Origin: Fasciolopsis buskii
Lineage: Eukaryota > Platyhelminthes > Trematoda > Plagiorchiida > Fasciolidae
Assembly: GCA_008360955.1 (NCBI GenBank)
Contig: LUCM01005004.1
Location: 1-64,000 of the forward strand
DNA: 64,000 nt
Direction of reading: 5' to 3'
The position numbers and the translations under genes are program-made. Within the stretch, counting starts at the first letter, position 1. Each line of letters begins with the position of its first letter. Below the pieces are notes generated by a model. The model was not told the origin of the DNA and did not search any database. It was given only the letters and a program-made list of their open reading frames with translations. Of the stretch, positions 1 through 11,015 are shown piece by piece.

Positions 1-1720
1 GACCACGTCCCAAGGATTCACGCTCCAGACATCGGACTAGATCGATAGCGTGTTGCCACCGTTGTCGCATAACCCTAAATAGCCTTTCACTGTTTCCTGA
101 GCGGACGCCACTTCCATCTCTTCGGCTACATTAACCCACCAGTTTCGCGGTCATCCTAAGCTTATGGTCAACTGACGCTGCAACTGCCAACGCATCTTAT
201 CATTCCTTGCAGTTAGGCAGCTCGAGTTTTGCTCCATTAGGATTAGCGACGCTTGAGAGATCCAGTGTTTTGATGAACACTAGATTGGAACCGCAGGCGA
301 AATTCGCTCCCAAATGCATCGCCTGCTTAATTGATCCACTGATCTTCTACATCGCTATTGGTTGCAGTTCTTGTTCCTCGGACAGTTCTGTTCGTAGCTG
401 TTGCCGAACAGCCGAATCAGACAAACGTCCGACAGCCAATCGGATTTTGGCCTGCGTCGATGGCCATTCAGCTGCGGCAAAGTCGCATTAAAACTAACGC
501 ATGGTCGATTCGACGTACGTGTCAGTATGATCTACAGTTCTGGACAGAACCGCGCCAAGGTAGCTAACTGCGATATGTCAATTTGAATCAAAGTACCGTC
601 GATAGAGCACCACGTCGCTGTGCGACGCGAACTGTGTCGGAAATTCGTACTAGAATAGGAATAAATGATTGTCTGCACAGAATTGAGAAGTCTTTCCCCG
701 TGTCTGTTCGCTGTCAGGCAAGGCGCATCGCTCACCTAAACAGGACTCCGATGCACTAAGTTTTCCAACTTGTGCATTTAAGTCACCTGCTACCACTACG
801 ATTCAGAGCGTTTGCCTTCCGAACAAGAGTGACGAGGTTATCGTAAATTCATCTTTCTCCATTCAGTGCTGCAGTCTGTGGAGCGTAATGCCGAGATAAC
901 AAATAAACTACGCCTAACACACTATCCTTTCGAATGCCGACTGATCCTGCAGTCTCTTGCCACCAAGCGACTGTTGACTGAATCCAATCTAAAGGGCTGC
1001 TTCAGCCTTCTCATCAACACTATTCCTACACCACATTGACCCACAGCTTGAGCTGCTTCGTCTCCTGAATGCGAAGAAAATATCTTGCTAGACGTTTGGC
1101 GCAGTTAACTGAACTACTCTACTCGAACCTGATTCGAGTTTCACTCACGCAGCAGACATCTTCAAAAATGAGTCTACCGTCAGAGTAAATATGTTTGTTA
1201 GCCAGCCTGCATTAGAGTGCACACATTGAAGGAACTGAGATTCAGAGCTGACGAGTCTTGAGAAATGTGACCTAGCAGACTAAAAACCACTACACTACTT
1301 GACATAAACCGTTGGCAGTATCGGGGCGTGTTATCAATGAGATTACTATGGGTAGGCAGAAGGGGCAAACAGATTGGGTTGGAGACAAAGAGACAGGTTG
1401 AATGAAAGAGAGGGAACTCTGAGCAGTAGCATACTTATCATTACCCACCCCACCAGCGCTCGATGCAATGGGCAGCGCGTTCCTGATTATCCTGCGCGAC
1501 GACCGATGCAGTATGGAATTATTTGTAGACGTGTAACTCATGAGGATTGATGGACTGGTACGGCTAGGAGTCAGCCGCTAAGCAGAAGAACGATTAGGGT
1601 CTCAACCAAAGCTTTGGTTCTGACAAGAACTGACCGCAAGGCAGCGGGAATAGCTGAGTGGGCGCCCATCTACTTGGATCAATTAAGTCTTCCGCTCGTT
1701 TTCCGACTGAGCTGCTAACT
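1..1720 (-). mobile_element. CR1-like LINE fragment, 5' region and endonuclease domain, decayed
   Basis: Read on the minus strand, this is the 5' region and apurinic-type endonuclease part of a CR1-like (Perere-like) non-LTR retrotransposon. It aligns base for base with the plus-strand copy at 22.6-23.9 kb. Shared stretches include the 5' sequence around 1380-1540, the phrase coding for FNVCTLMQAG, a motif like SAYAPTD, and a segment matching GDFNAQVGKL. Stop codons and small indels break every frame, so it cannot be expressed. The 5' end (about 1440-1720) also matches 5925-6200, so three copies of the same 5' region exist here. The left end runs off the window towards the spacer before the reverse transcriptase. 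The clade name comes from recalled family motifs, not a search. Confidence 0.75.
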
Positions 1721-1882
1721 CACATCAACCCCCAACTGGAGGCCCAGGAGCCTACTCTCGTCATGCTCCCCATTGACCTTCCAGGCATGATTGGATCTTC
1801 GGCTTGATATAAGCCATCCTGTATAGCTCGTTGGATCATGGAGGCACACAGGCCGTCACACCACGTCAAGGTGTAGTCTCGT

Positions 1883-1990
1883 TGTGACAGTCAGGTAGCA
1901 GTCACAGATTGTTTGAGCTTATACATGACATCGGTGAGCAGCGAACTTTGGTTAGTGAATTCGTGTGCGGTGTAAACTTCTATCGAATCA
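1883..1990 (+). mobile_element. Short CR1-like LINE fragment
   Basis: About 100 bases nearly identical to 24012-24092 in the longer CR1 copy. It encodes the linker between endonuclease and reverse transcriptase (HRLFELI followed by DIGEQRTL). It lies on the opposite strand to the 1-1720 fragment, so it is either a separate insertion or an inverted piece of the same one. Confidence 0.6.
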
Positions 1991-4430
1991 GAATGTTTTA
2001 GGAAGTTTGTTTGTTCAGTTTGGCTGATCCATGTTTTGCTTATCGCGGCATTCTTATCTTTCCACCTGTGTAAGTCCACTCCTCGTTCCGCTTGCATGTC
2101 CACTTTTTTATAGATTCATGTAAGTCTGGGGAGTCGGTAGCAGTCATTGATGCTTGCCTTGTTGTTTACCCTTGGACAGTGATGTTGATGAGTCGCCTCA
2201 AGCATCTGCATACGTTTTTTGTTCCATAACAATTCGATTTGTTGCTGCAGTTCCCGTTGAATGAGTGGGCATCCAACAAAATTCCTATATTTTGACAACA
2301 ATGGTGATTCAGTATAGCTGGTGGTTCCCTTGTCCATAATAAAGTCCTGGTTGGGCTAACCCAAAGATCTGTTAGATCGGATGCAGTAAATGCTAAGGTA
2401 ACGCGTGAATAAAATCAATTAATAATACATAAACTACCCTCAAGCGGAGATTGTGAACGAATAAAAGGAAGCTTAGGTATACTCTAAGCGGGAAAACGGT
2501 GTATATACACGTTCGCTATTATTGGTCTCTTATGTCGAGAATACTGGATGCCACTGATCGTCTAATCCGATCCGTCTAGCGAGCATATATTAGTAGCTTC
2601 ACACTTTGCAAATCAATAACGGTTAATGTATGCTGCCACACAACCTTCAGGTTTCTGCCTTCTGAAAACTTTCCTGTTGGTATAGTTTGAGGTTGTTGAT
2701 TGATACAAGTGAGTCCGTAGAATTGGGATTAAGCCGCAGGTATCAACACGACTTTGAGAGCGGAGTTTTAGAAATAGACCAGACATCTTCGTGAGCAATG
2801 CATCTGTGCTGATCAATATCGAACCGGACTTAGGCGAAAGAGTCCATTTTATGACTATTTGCAGCCAGCAAGGTAACTGTTCTGGATGAAACGAAGGTTC
2901 TTTGATGTGTCAGATTATTTAGGCCCAGTCGGTGATGGAAACCAGTCGAGTCCTTAATTAGCAATGCCTCGGATCATGTGATAACACGTAGAGACCGTAA
3001 TGGAGTTAAGTTTTCAGAAAAATAAATAGGCATTGGTAACACATTCAGTCAAGGTGTGCACATACGACCTTATGAGTGTTTCTAAGCGCGACTGTAGATG
3101 TTTGGCGGTTGGCAGATGTACCAGCTCGTTTTCGATTGATGTGTCATGCATCATATCTAGCCAAGTGTTTAACTACCCCCTTTCCTTCGTGGGCGATACT
3201 AACCTGGACATGGAGATGTTGCCAAGACAGTGCTCAGGTTTATAGCGTCTGCACCGCGATGCGATCTGCAATCTTTTGATGACAAGATCCTGATTAGCGT
3301 GTTGTCCATCTGAAGATCTGTTCTATCACCTCGGAGTATCATATGGAAGGATTTCTTCGGCAGTGCTTGGACCCTCTATACAGCTGGTTAAAATTGGAGA
3401 AAATGATTATCACTGGTTCATACACAACTTAGCGAGATTGTGGCTTGTAGCGGCATCTGCCTCTCCGGGTGTCCCGGTAGCTCATTATAATGATCATATC
3501 CCCTTTTTGAATGTGGTTCACTAACCCTATCTTAAAACTAATTTTTGCTGTCCTGTCGAGTACGCGGACTTAAGCGTAAATCGCAGCCACAGCAAGGTTG
3601 ATGGGATTCGCTTTTGAAGCGCGGTACGGTAAGTCTTGGCAATATTGGTTGCCAACATTTGGCGCGGTGACTTATTGTTGTTGGTGCTCCTTGCCATCTT
3701 GGAGTTTCTGGACCACTATGATAAAACCAGTAATGGATATCCGCACCGGCAGATTTTTTATTTCGAACACCATAGTCTTAGGCGAAATACCCTTGATAAT
3801 CTCAGTGCGTTGGCATATTCATTGCTCTTCCTCAAATATCGGAAACAGTTATGTCATTCCAGGACTCTGTGGTGATATTTTCGGGAGGGGAGATTTCTAG
3901 GTAGATGGCAGCTCGTGGTCTCCCGGCTCGTTTCCACATCTAGCCTGTTAGAATCCTATGTGATTCTTTGTCACTTCAAGTTACAGGTTCGTGGTTGTCA
4001 CTTCCTGCTACCATGCAGTGAACCTTAATGTCTATGAGACTTGCCCATTCCATTACATTCACGCTTCCAGCATGTCAAATAGCCGCAATTTTGACAGGAG
4101 GAGTTGCAGTGTGCATCGCCTTCCAACGATGCCGTATCCTGTGTAGATGACATGATCATGTTCTCTTACATGATCAATTATGAGCTGAAAAGCATTAGCG
4201 TTTTGGTGCATGATTGTAATTCACTCCCTAAGAGCTCGTTCGTCCATCAATTGAATAGAACCAAACTCAGAATCTCATGCATTCCTGTCAATTTGATAAC
4301 TGCTGGGTCAGACCGCAGATCTCGTCCATCCATTTCTGTGAAAACCATCTTCGCGTAATGGGCACCATTCCGTCGAAGACTTATATCTTAAATAATAACC
4401 GGCAGTGTTCAAGTGAATTAAGTATGTCAC
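1991..4430. other. No recognisable gene or repeat
   Basis: I find no open frame with family motifs, no clear splice-flanked exon and no repeat shared with the rest of the window. A short peptide around 3180-3230 resembles the GDxN motif of LINE endonucleases, but nothing around it supports that. The base composition and scattered stops fit old, decayed transposon DNA. Confidence 0.5.
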
Positions 4431-4435
4431 CCAAA

Positions 4436-4620
4436 AAGTCAAAGGTTCGAATCTCAGTTCCGCCAATCATTTTGGCGGCAGACGGCAACCCACTTTTGCC
4501 CGGCTCGCCACCACACCTGACCTAATGGAACCTCATAAGGTTCTATGCCACTCCATGCTTTAGGATCGTGACTCATGGATCCCCCTCCGGTGTGGTGGGC
4601 TCTAGCGGCCATGGGGCATA
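4436..4620 (+). repeat. Possible SINE fragment with a Pol III B-box-like sequence
   Basis: A B-box-like GGTTCGAATCTC (about 4444-4455) is followed by a C-rich body and a hairpin-forming GAACCTCATAAGGTTC. No convincing A box is seen upstream. This could be a truncated tRNA-derived SINE unrelated to the one at 5463, or chance similarity. Confidence 0.3.
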
Positions 4621-5462
4621 CCTCTTCTACTACACTGTTCGTTCAAGCGTGTAATAAAAAACCAATCTAATCTGTCTCGCCTATAGAACGGTTTGCCGAG
4701 GCATGTCCGCTGCTGTATGACTCAGCTTCGTTGAATCAAGTGAAAGTTGGATAACTCGTAAAAGCCATAGAGATAGAAAGCATCCTAAGGTTGTACCAAT
4801 TCATAGGCGCCGCTGTTAGATACCCATAGTTTGTTGGCCCATTTCGACTGATCATAACTTTCGGTTCCCGAAATAAATCAGGCTTTTCGAGTCCATTTCA
4901 TAAATTCCCTATTCTGATTAGCTGGACTTCAAATCGGTCCCAAAATACCCCAGATTTACTTGTTCCGAACCAAACTTTAATCCACTCACCATATCCCATC
5001 TCCGACTCACGTTACTTTCTGTTTCCTCTCCCATTCCGTTCACCTCCCCCCACAGTCCGTGGACCGGGCTTCTCATTCCCATTGGCGTAATCATAATCGC
5101 AGCGATTGCATACAGAGTATTGTATATGTAATCCATATCCATCGTGTTTGTATTCTGCTCTCATTCCGGTGCTGTCCGTGGCGTTGTATCCGTCCCCTTA
5201 AATTATCGGCTGTTTCTTCCTGTCTTTCTTTCTTTGGTTCGCCTTAATATCTGAATGTCCGTATCGACTCGGAAAAACACCTTTTTCTACCTTCCCACTT
5301 CATTTCTTATTTTTCTCTAGTGCTAGCAGTATTTCTTTCGTTCTGACATATAATACTTTTATCCTTTGCAGTCAATCAAATATACGCTAATGGAATTACA
5401 TAGGCGCTTACTTCTTTCTCCGTACAAATATGCTGTTGTTTGAAAGCCACTTTCCCCTAGAC

Positions 5463-5637
5463 TGCTGGCCGGCGGTGGTCAAGGGGATGAGGTCGTGACG
5501 TTTGGACTTGAAGGTCGCGGGTTTGAATCCTCCTTCTGTCAGTCAACCTCCCCGTTTGGCAACCCTCTGTTGGCCGCGGCTCCCTTCCTAAAAACGATGT
5601 ACATTGTTATTCCATTAATAAAGGAAGTAAAAGATAT
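5463..5637 (+). mobile_element. tRNA-derived SINE, copy 1
   Basis: It has an A-box-like TGGTCAAGGGG near 5476 and a B box GGGTTTGAATCC near 5519, spaced as in a tRNA gene. A conserved body (CCGTTTGGCAACC, TTGGCCGCGG) follows, and the 3' end is AATAAAGGAAGTAAAAGATA. The copies at 8149-8335 and, inverted, at 41307-41465 share promoter, body and tail. The shared 3' tail suggests mobilisation by a partner LINE; the partner is not identified. Confidence 0.75.
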
Positions 5638-5924
5638 GAGATGCTAGGCTCGCAATCTCAAAGCAATTTCAATGCCAGAATTATCACAAGCACTGTAAGC
5701 CGGGTCAACTAACACGCTAATAGTGAACCGTGCAATAGAGGTTGCACCTAGGCTGCGAAGTGATTATTGAAGGGAGATCTTGTATAGGCGATTCAAATGT
5801 GCAAGATGCATCTGTCACAAAAGTTTCAGGACTTCTAGCCAAAACGGCTTGGTGGCAGACTGACCGTGTAGACATTGATACACAAGGCAATAGGAGATTA
5901 GTGCAACTCGGGGACTCTGGGCAG

Positions 5925-6200
5925 AGCAATATTTATCCCTACCCACCTCGCTCGATTCAATGGGCAGCGCAGTCCTGATTATCTTGTGGGACAGCCGATG
6001 TAACATGAAATTTTTTCTACTTGTGTAACTCATGGAGAATGTTAAACAATTACTACTGAGTGAGCGAACAATTAGAATTCCTAGTTCTAACAAGAACTTG
6101 TCCGCAGGGCGGCGGAGTGTGGCTGAGTGGAATCTCAATTGCTTGTATTACTTACTCCTCGTGATTGAGCTACCCGCTCAAATCAGCCTCTAACATGGTG
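5925..6200 (-). mobile_element. CR1-like LINE 5' region, second copy
   Basis: On the minus strand this matches the 5' part of the 1-1720 LINE (1430-1720) and the start of the 22.6-kb copy. Shared sequence includes the block around GCTCGATTCAATGGGCAGCG and the block ACAAGAACTTGTCCGCAGGG. No coding domain remains; it is an early-truncated or deleted copy. Confidence 0.6.
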
Positions 6201-6239
6201 GACGAGGAAGCAACTTCCTCAGGCCTGTACTAATTGGTT

Positions 6240-7690
6240 CTTAACTTATTTTTTTGCGGCTAATTTTGGCAAGTTGGCAGTCGGCTTCTTGGACGGCTTT
6301 ATTTGCAGCAGCTCATGCCCTGTAACGTTTGGATTCATTGCTCTAATGGCATACTCCGGAAACCGGCTGAACGCCCAAGCGGTCTGTGTTCGCTTTAATA
6401 GTGCTTACCCGTTTCTCTAGTTAGTCAGCAATAGCGAGGTTTCCAGGTTGGGCAGGGTTGCGGCAGTGGGCTTCTCTTTCTTAGTTCCGTTTCGGGTTGG
6501 GGTGCACATGATTTTACCGCTGTAGGGGACAAGTTTAAGAAAACGACGATGGCTCTACGATTTTCAGACAGTGTGATACACGGAGGTTTGCTAGATGCGG
6601 TCGTGCTACTTAGTTTTTGCCATAAAGCAGGTGGCATTAATGGGCGAGACTTCCTGGCCTGTTTTGTATCGTCTGCCCTTAGCAGCCAGGTTTCGTATAT
6701 GTGTGTAAGGACTGTGCAGGCGGCAACTCAGTAAAGGTGCAGCTTCGTTTTTCAAACTGATTGGAAAGCTTCCGGCGCAATCTACACGAAGCTTAACCTC
6801 ATCTCTGGTCCTGCCGTTTGGTCGGATAGTATAACACACGTACCTGAAGTGATGCACCTGTTTCACGAAGCTGCCGTTGAGGCCTATACAATGTGACGAA
6901 GTTAAGAACGTCGTTTGTCACGTGTTTTTATCTCGAGACTAGCAACCATGGCTTTGCACGTAATCTGGTCTAGGATCGGCTGCAGATTTGTAAGCTCTTC
7001 TCCCAGAATAACTGTTGTCGGCGTACTCGAGGTCAGTGATCCAATAATAGTGGCAAATTGCGTTCGTTGTAGGTTGTCAAATACATATTGTATTATTTAG
7101 CCTCTGGTGTTGTTGAATAGTACTGGTGGCAGTGAGCAATCTTGGCGAACACCAGAGCAAGATTAACCTCAGATTCTTTACTAAAGGGCCGTGCGCGCTT
7201 CCCGTCATTTCGAACTATTCTTCGGTGACTGTCTGTCTTCGGATTCAAATGCTACACGAAATTCGATGAAGCACGCTTTGATGGGTTGCTGGAACTCATA
7301 CCGATGTCCTAGAATTCGACGTATGTAAAGATCTGGTGAGCGCAACCTCATCCTGTGCGAAACCTACACTGCAGCGGGTTTTCACACTTCTCGAACAACA
7401 AAGCGGTCTGGCAGAATTACTGTAAAACGCGTAGCCGCTATATTTATGAGGTTGATTCCTCTGCGGTTCACAAATTTAGTTTTGTCTCATCTCTGTTATA
7501 GAGCGTGTTTCGGAAAAGTTTCGGATTCCCAGGTAAGACGACACAGCCTAGTCATTTGACTCGGCAGAGTTAGTAAACAAGATTTGAAGACCTCGAGGCG
7601 ATGCCATCCTCGTCAAGTGACCTTTTTGTTTTTCATTGTCTGAACGGCTAAGACGACTCCTAATTCGTTAAGAGTGGATAAATCGGAAGA
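6240..7690 (-). mobile_element. RTE-like LINE reverse transcriptase fragment, decayed
   Basis: Translated on the minus strand in three mixed frames, this region shows ordered reverse-transcriptase pieces. They are a segment like NRRGINLINIA with RFTVIL (fingers), a segment like FAQDE then a region resembling GCAxQIFT, a segment like TDLEYAD (the catalytic YADD box, here YAD followed by N), then HFRYV and a C-terminal stretch ending near YETWLLR. Their order and spacing fit RTE-clade LINEs. Many stops and frameshifts make it inactive, and the second aspartate of the catalytic box is lost. Assignment rests on remembered family motifs. Confidence 0.55.
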
Positions 7691-8148
7691 GTTTCCCAAA
7701 AGCTCCACTAGCGGCTGCGGTTACGTTTTGTGAGCGATGTGTGTTTGGCTTCCGGGCTAGCAATTGTACAGTCTGGGTAATCTTTTTAATAATGAGCATA
7801 GGCATAAACAGGCGACTAATGTCAGATGATAGATACGATAAAAGAAAATCGCCCGACGGAGTGGTATTAGATGCAGCCGTTGGGACAAGAACCCTCGCTT
7901 TCTCTTGAGTTGGTTAATTAAATAGCCGGCGGAGTTTTTATAATGACATGGTGGACGCATGTGTCGGAAATGACACTTCATAGCCACTGTACAGCGAAGA
8001 GACCAGACATCATGAAGTGGCATATATAGACTTAAGGTTTCAATAGGTTAAACGTGGTAACGAGCTGGGCGGCTATGAATCGCCATCTGCCACCAAAGTG
8101 ACTGGCAGATCTGGTGGTCGATGTCAATTCTCTGTCACCTGGCTGATT

Positions 8149-8335
8149 GCCACTTTACCGGCGGTGGCCAAACGGATAAGGTCGTCGCGTTTGGACGTGA
8201 AGGTCACGGGTCCAAATCCTCCTACCGCCGGTCAAATTCCCCACTTGGCAGACCAATGTTGGCCTCGGACCCCTTCTTGAAAATTTATATACATTTTGTT
8301 TCATTAATAAAGGAAGTAAAATATAAAAGATACCT
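8149..8335 (+). mobile_element. tRNA-derived SINE, copy 2
   Basis: Same family as 5463-5637. It has an A-box-like TGGCCAAACGG near 8165, a B-box region GGGTCCAAATCC near 8208, the body CCCACTTGGCAGACC, and the tail AATAAAGGAAGTAAAATAT followed by AAAAGATAC. The B box has TCCAAA in place of TTCGAA, so its own promoter is probably weakened. Confidence 0.75.
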
Positions 8336-8911
8336 ATTGGGATCTTATGTGGTTCTTTTGCTGATGGGATAGTTGGAGCAGCAGAAATTACGGGAAACAA
8401 ACTTAACGAGGAACCACCGTGAACGGTTACCAGTAGTGTTAGCGAGATGATTGACTTTTGTCAGATGAAATGAGCTTTGGTTTTCTGAGTGGCAAATGTG
8501 CACTTAACCGGAGCATATTCGAAGCTTGTTGCGAAGTCATGGATCGGGACGCCAACGCTGGCCCCGGAGAGTAGAGGTCTTTGGTCGTGCACCACGATTT
8601 TACGCATTGCTAAACTGCCGGTCGCGCAGTGTACCAGTTCTAAATGTATTCTTTGGAGAATTATCACTGTAAATTATAGAGGAAAAGGTAGAGACATCTA
8701 ACCAAAATCAATGACCAGAAAATCACGAAAACCACTCCAGCTACCTGGGTCTTAATGCCAAGAGATGCGTCTCGAGTTTCCTCGAAGCAGCGGGACGGGG
8801 GAGTTTGACGGGAAAGATAAGACAGTGGTCCGATGAACCACGAGGAGAGGAGGAATTAATATCGGCAAGCGAGAATAGTGAAAATGAGAACGTCGGGGTT
8901 ATGGGCGCGGT

Positions 8912-8960
8912 CGTCAGCTCAGTCGGGAATTTATGCGGGAAAGTCGATGGTTCGACCTAG
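8912..8960 (+). repeat. tRNA-like Pol III promoter remnant, interrupted by a transposon
   Basis: The sequence CAGCTCAGTCGGGAAT resembles a tRNA A box and D arm, and GATGGTTCGACCTAG resembles a B box, about 25 bases apart. The hammerhead element at 8969-10075 begins just beyond the B box, and its target duplication overlaps the end of this remnant. Confidence 0.45.
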
Positions 8961-8968
8961 ATTTTTTT
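8956..8968. repeat. Target site duplication, left copy
   Basis: CCTAGATTTTTTT here is repeated exactly at 10076-10088, directly flanking the hammerhead element. A 13-bp T-rich direct repeat is typical of insertion by LINE machinery (target-primed reverse transcription). Confidence 0.8.
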
Positions 8969-9025
8969 ATGAAATAATTCACCATGTGATATCATCGCTC
9001 AACTCACCATAAAGAAACCATGGAA

Positions 9026-9070
9026 GCACTGTACAGCTGTTTCATCCTTGTTAGGAATCATCAGCAGTGC
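9026..9070 (-). ncRNA. Type I hammerhead ribozyme, family A unit 1
   Basis: On the minus strand the order is GCACTG, CTGATGA, TTCCTAACAAGGAT, GAAA, CAGCTGTA, CAGTGC. GCACTG and CAGTGC form a perfect 6-bp stem I. Stem II is TCC with GGA and a TAACAA loop, with a U-U apposition instead of the usual G-C next to the core. Stem III is the palindromic ACAGCTGT. Predicted cleavage follows the A of GTA. Confidence 0.8.
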
Positions 9071-9420
9071 ATATGGACCGCGCCCGAACTGGGACGCGAA
9101 TCCGGGACGAACGATTCTGAGTCGAACACCTTAGCCATTACGCTACCGGGCAGGCTCTGAACGGTTTGTTGAACTTCACCACATGAGCACGTTGCAAATA
9201 TCCGTCACTGATTTGCACGGTTACTGTCCGTTAGCTCACAGCGATCGACCCCTACTGATAGATGACTTCTCTGCAGGTAGCCTAAGTACGACGAAGACTT
9301 TGGATATGACCTACACAGCTTGATTACTTGATACATTTTAGTAGTAGGAGATTGAATGTTTACATGAAATAATTCACCATGTGATATGATCGCTCAACTG
9401 ACCATAAAGAAACCATGGAA

Positions 9421-9465
9421 GCACTGTACAGCTGTTTCATCCTTGTTAGGAATCATCAGCAGTGC
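9421..9465 (-). ncRNA. Type I hammerhead ribozyme, family A unit 2
   Basis: Core, stem I, stem II and stem III are identical to unit 1; only the flank beyond stem I differs (GATAT in place of CATAT before GCACTG, in element sense). Its cleavage site lies 395 nt from that of unit 1, so cleavage at both would release a monomer of that size. Confidence 0.8.
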
Positions 9466-9820
9466 ATATCGACCGCGCCCGAACTGGGACGCGAACCCGA
9501 ACAAGGACGAACGATTCTGAGTCGAACGCCTTAGCCATTACGCTACCGGGCAGGCTCTGAACGGTTTGTTGAACTTCACCACATGAGCACGTTGCAAATA
9601 TCCGTCACTGATTTGCACGGTTACTGTCCGTTAGCTCACAGCGATCGACCCCTACTGATAGATGACTTCTCTGCAGGTAGCCTAAGTACGACGAAGACTT
9701 TGGATATGACCTACACAGCTTGATTACTTGATACATTTTAGTAGTAGGAGATTGAATGTTTACATGAAATAATTCACCATGTGATATCATCGCTCAACTC
9801 ACCATAAAGAAACCATGGAA

Positions 9821-9865
9821 GCACTGTACAGCTGTTTCATCCTTGTTAGGAATCATCAGCAGTGC
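9821..9865 (-). ncRNA. Type I hammerhead ribozyme, family A unit 3
   Basis: Same core as the other two units, 400 nt from unit 2. In element sense this is the most upstream ribozyme, so all three would be present in one read-through transcript. Confidence 0.8.
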
Positions 9866-10030
9866 ATATGGACCGCGCCCGAACTGGGACGCGAATCCGG
9901 GACGAACGATTCTGAGTCGAACACCTTAGCCATTACGCTACCGGGCAGGCTCTGAACGGTTTGTTGAACTTCACCACATGATGTTGCACCTATCCGTCAC
10001 TGATTTGCACGGTTACTGTCCGTTAGCTCA

Positions 10031-10063
10031 GCGATGATATCACATGGTGAATTATTTCATGAA
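10031..10063 (+). repeat. Inverted terminal piece of the family A element
   Basis: This stretch is the reverse complement of the start of a unit (compare 8971-9000). The join falls at GCGAT, a sequence found on both sides of the switch (units 1-2 read AGCTCACAGCGATCG at this point). That is the pattern left by twin priming or a microhomology template switch during reverse transcription. Confidence 0.7.
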
Positions 10064-10075
10064 AACATTCAATCT

Positions 10076-10088
10076 CCTAGATTTTTTT
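10076..10088. repeat. Target site duplication, right copy
   Basis: Exact repeat of 8956-8968, marking the right boundary of the family A insertion. Confidence 0.8.
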
Positions 10089-10460
10089 GTCAAAACAAGC
10101 TCTGTTTTCGCGTCCTGGGATCGAAATATCGGGAAAATGCAAAAGCCAAACCTTGTTGTGGATATTGAAGTCCCCAAGAAAATGCCATGGCATCTGGGGC
10201 CCGAGAAGATTTAAATGCCTTAGGAATTCAGTAGTCATTATTTTTTGGGGAACACTAGACGGTGCAGACGTAATGAACAAAGGAATGGAACCGGATCTTC
10301 AATTACGTCCGTTGGAATTCGCAGCTGGAAGAGTCCAGGTGAGTGATTTGGGAGGCCATGACTGATTTTTAGATACACACGCAGAAATCGAATTTCGGGG
10401 AGCAGAACGACTAGTAAAATGGTGCTGAGTTGCGAATGAGTAGCCTCTGACAAAGAATAA
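10089..10460 (-). mobile_element. LINE endonuclease fragment
   Basis: On the minus strand a frame across 10280-10100 reads LLGPQMPWHFLGDFNIHNKVW. The GDFN followed by a tryptophan a few residues later is the central motif of APE-type LINE endonucleases in Jockey, CR1 and L2-like elements. The upstream frame (to 10453) is low in motifs. It is a short relic. The family A hammerhead element sits directly beside it, possibly inside the same old LINE. Confidence 0.5.
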
Positions 10461-11015
10461 ATTTGTAGCTCTGTTAAGAATGAAGCAAGAGGATACTGGA
10501 AATAGTGGCGCCCATGGTCAGCATTGCAGTTTAAACCACGAATGTTGCTCAGTGTAATTTTTCACTGCAACTGTATGCGTAGTGTGGACGTTCGCAAGTG
10601 AATTCTGTATGATGCATTGTTTTCATAATTGAAGTGACACTCGGCAATCCTACTTCAGGGCTTGGAGTGGCAAACCACGTAAGGCTTCAATCAGAAAGGC
10701 GGTGGTACTTCTCCGGGCGAATGTGGAACCGTACACCACCATGATGATCTTTTGGAATCTGGCAATTAACTAGAACTTCAGGTTTTTGCTTTGCTGTAAT
10801 GTGAATTCATAATGCAGGAGGAACCGCTCTACCCCTTATAGTAGCGCCTGCCAAACATCACCATTTGCGCCGATATTCGAGTCATCGAATTTGAAATGTA
10901 GTTCCAAAACCTCAAGACTATAAGGAAACAGTCATTAGTTATTTCATTGCTAAGATGGAAAAGAAGTTAACAGGGTAAAACGCCACTTATCAAGGCGATG
11001 TGCAAGACCAAAACA

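Larger units (their letters stand above)
8969..10075 (-). mobile_element. Hammerhead-ribozyme retroelement family A, tandem of two complete units plus a partial one
   Basis: A 1,107-bp insertion between perfect 13-bp target duplications. It holds minus-strand units starting near 8971, 9366 and 9766 (periods 395 and 400 bp); the third is cut short near 10030. Each unit carries tRNA-like Pol III boxes (RC of the A box TAGCGTAATGG and a B-box-like GGTTCGCGTCC or variant) and, about 30 nt downstream in element sense, a type I hammerhead motif. The right end, 10031-10063, is an inverted copy of the left end of a unit. The layout resembles schistosome Smα elements and retrozymes, in which a self-cleaving transcript is made from tandem units. 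Sequence relationship to Smα itself is not claimed. Confidence 0.8.

Noticed and set aside
3033..3280. LINE endonuclease fragment around a GDTN peptide
   Set aside because: A single four-residue resemblance with no neighbouring motif in order.
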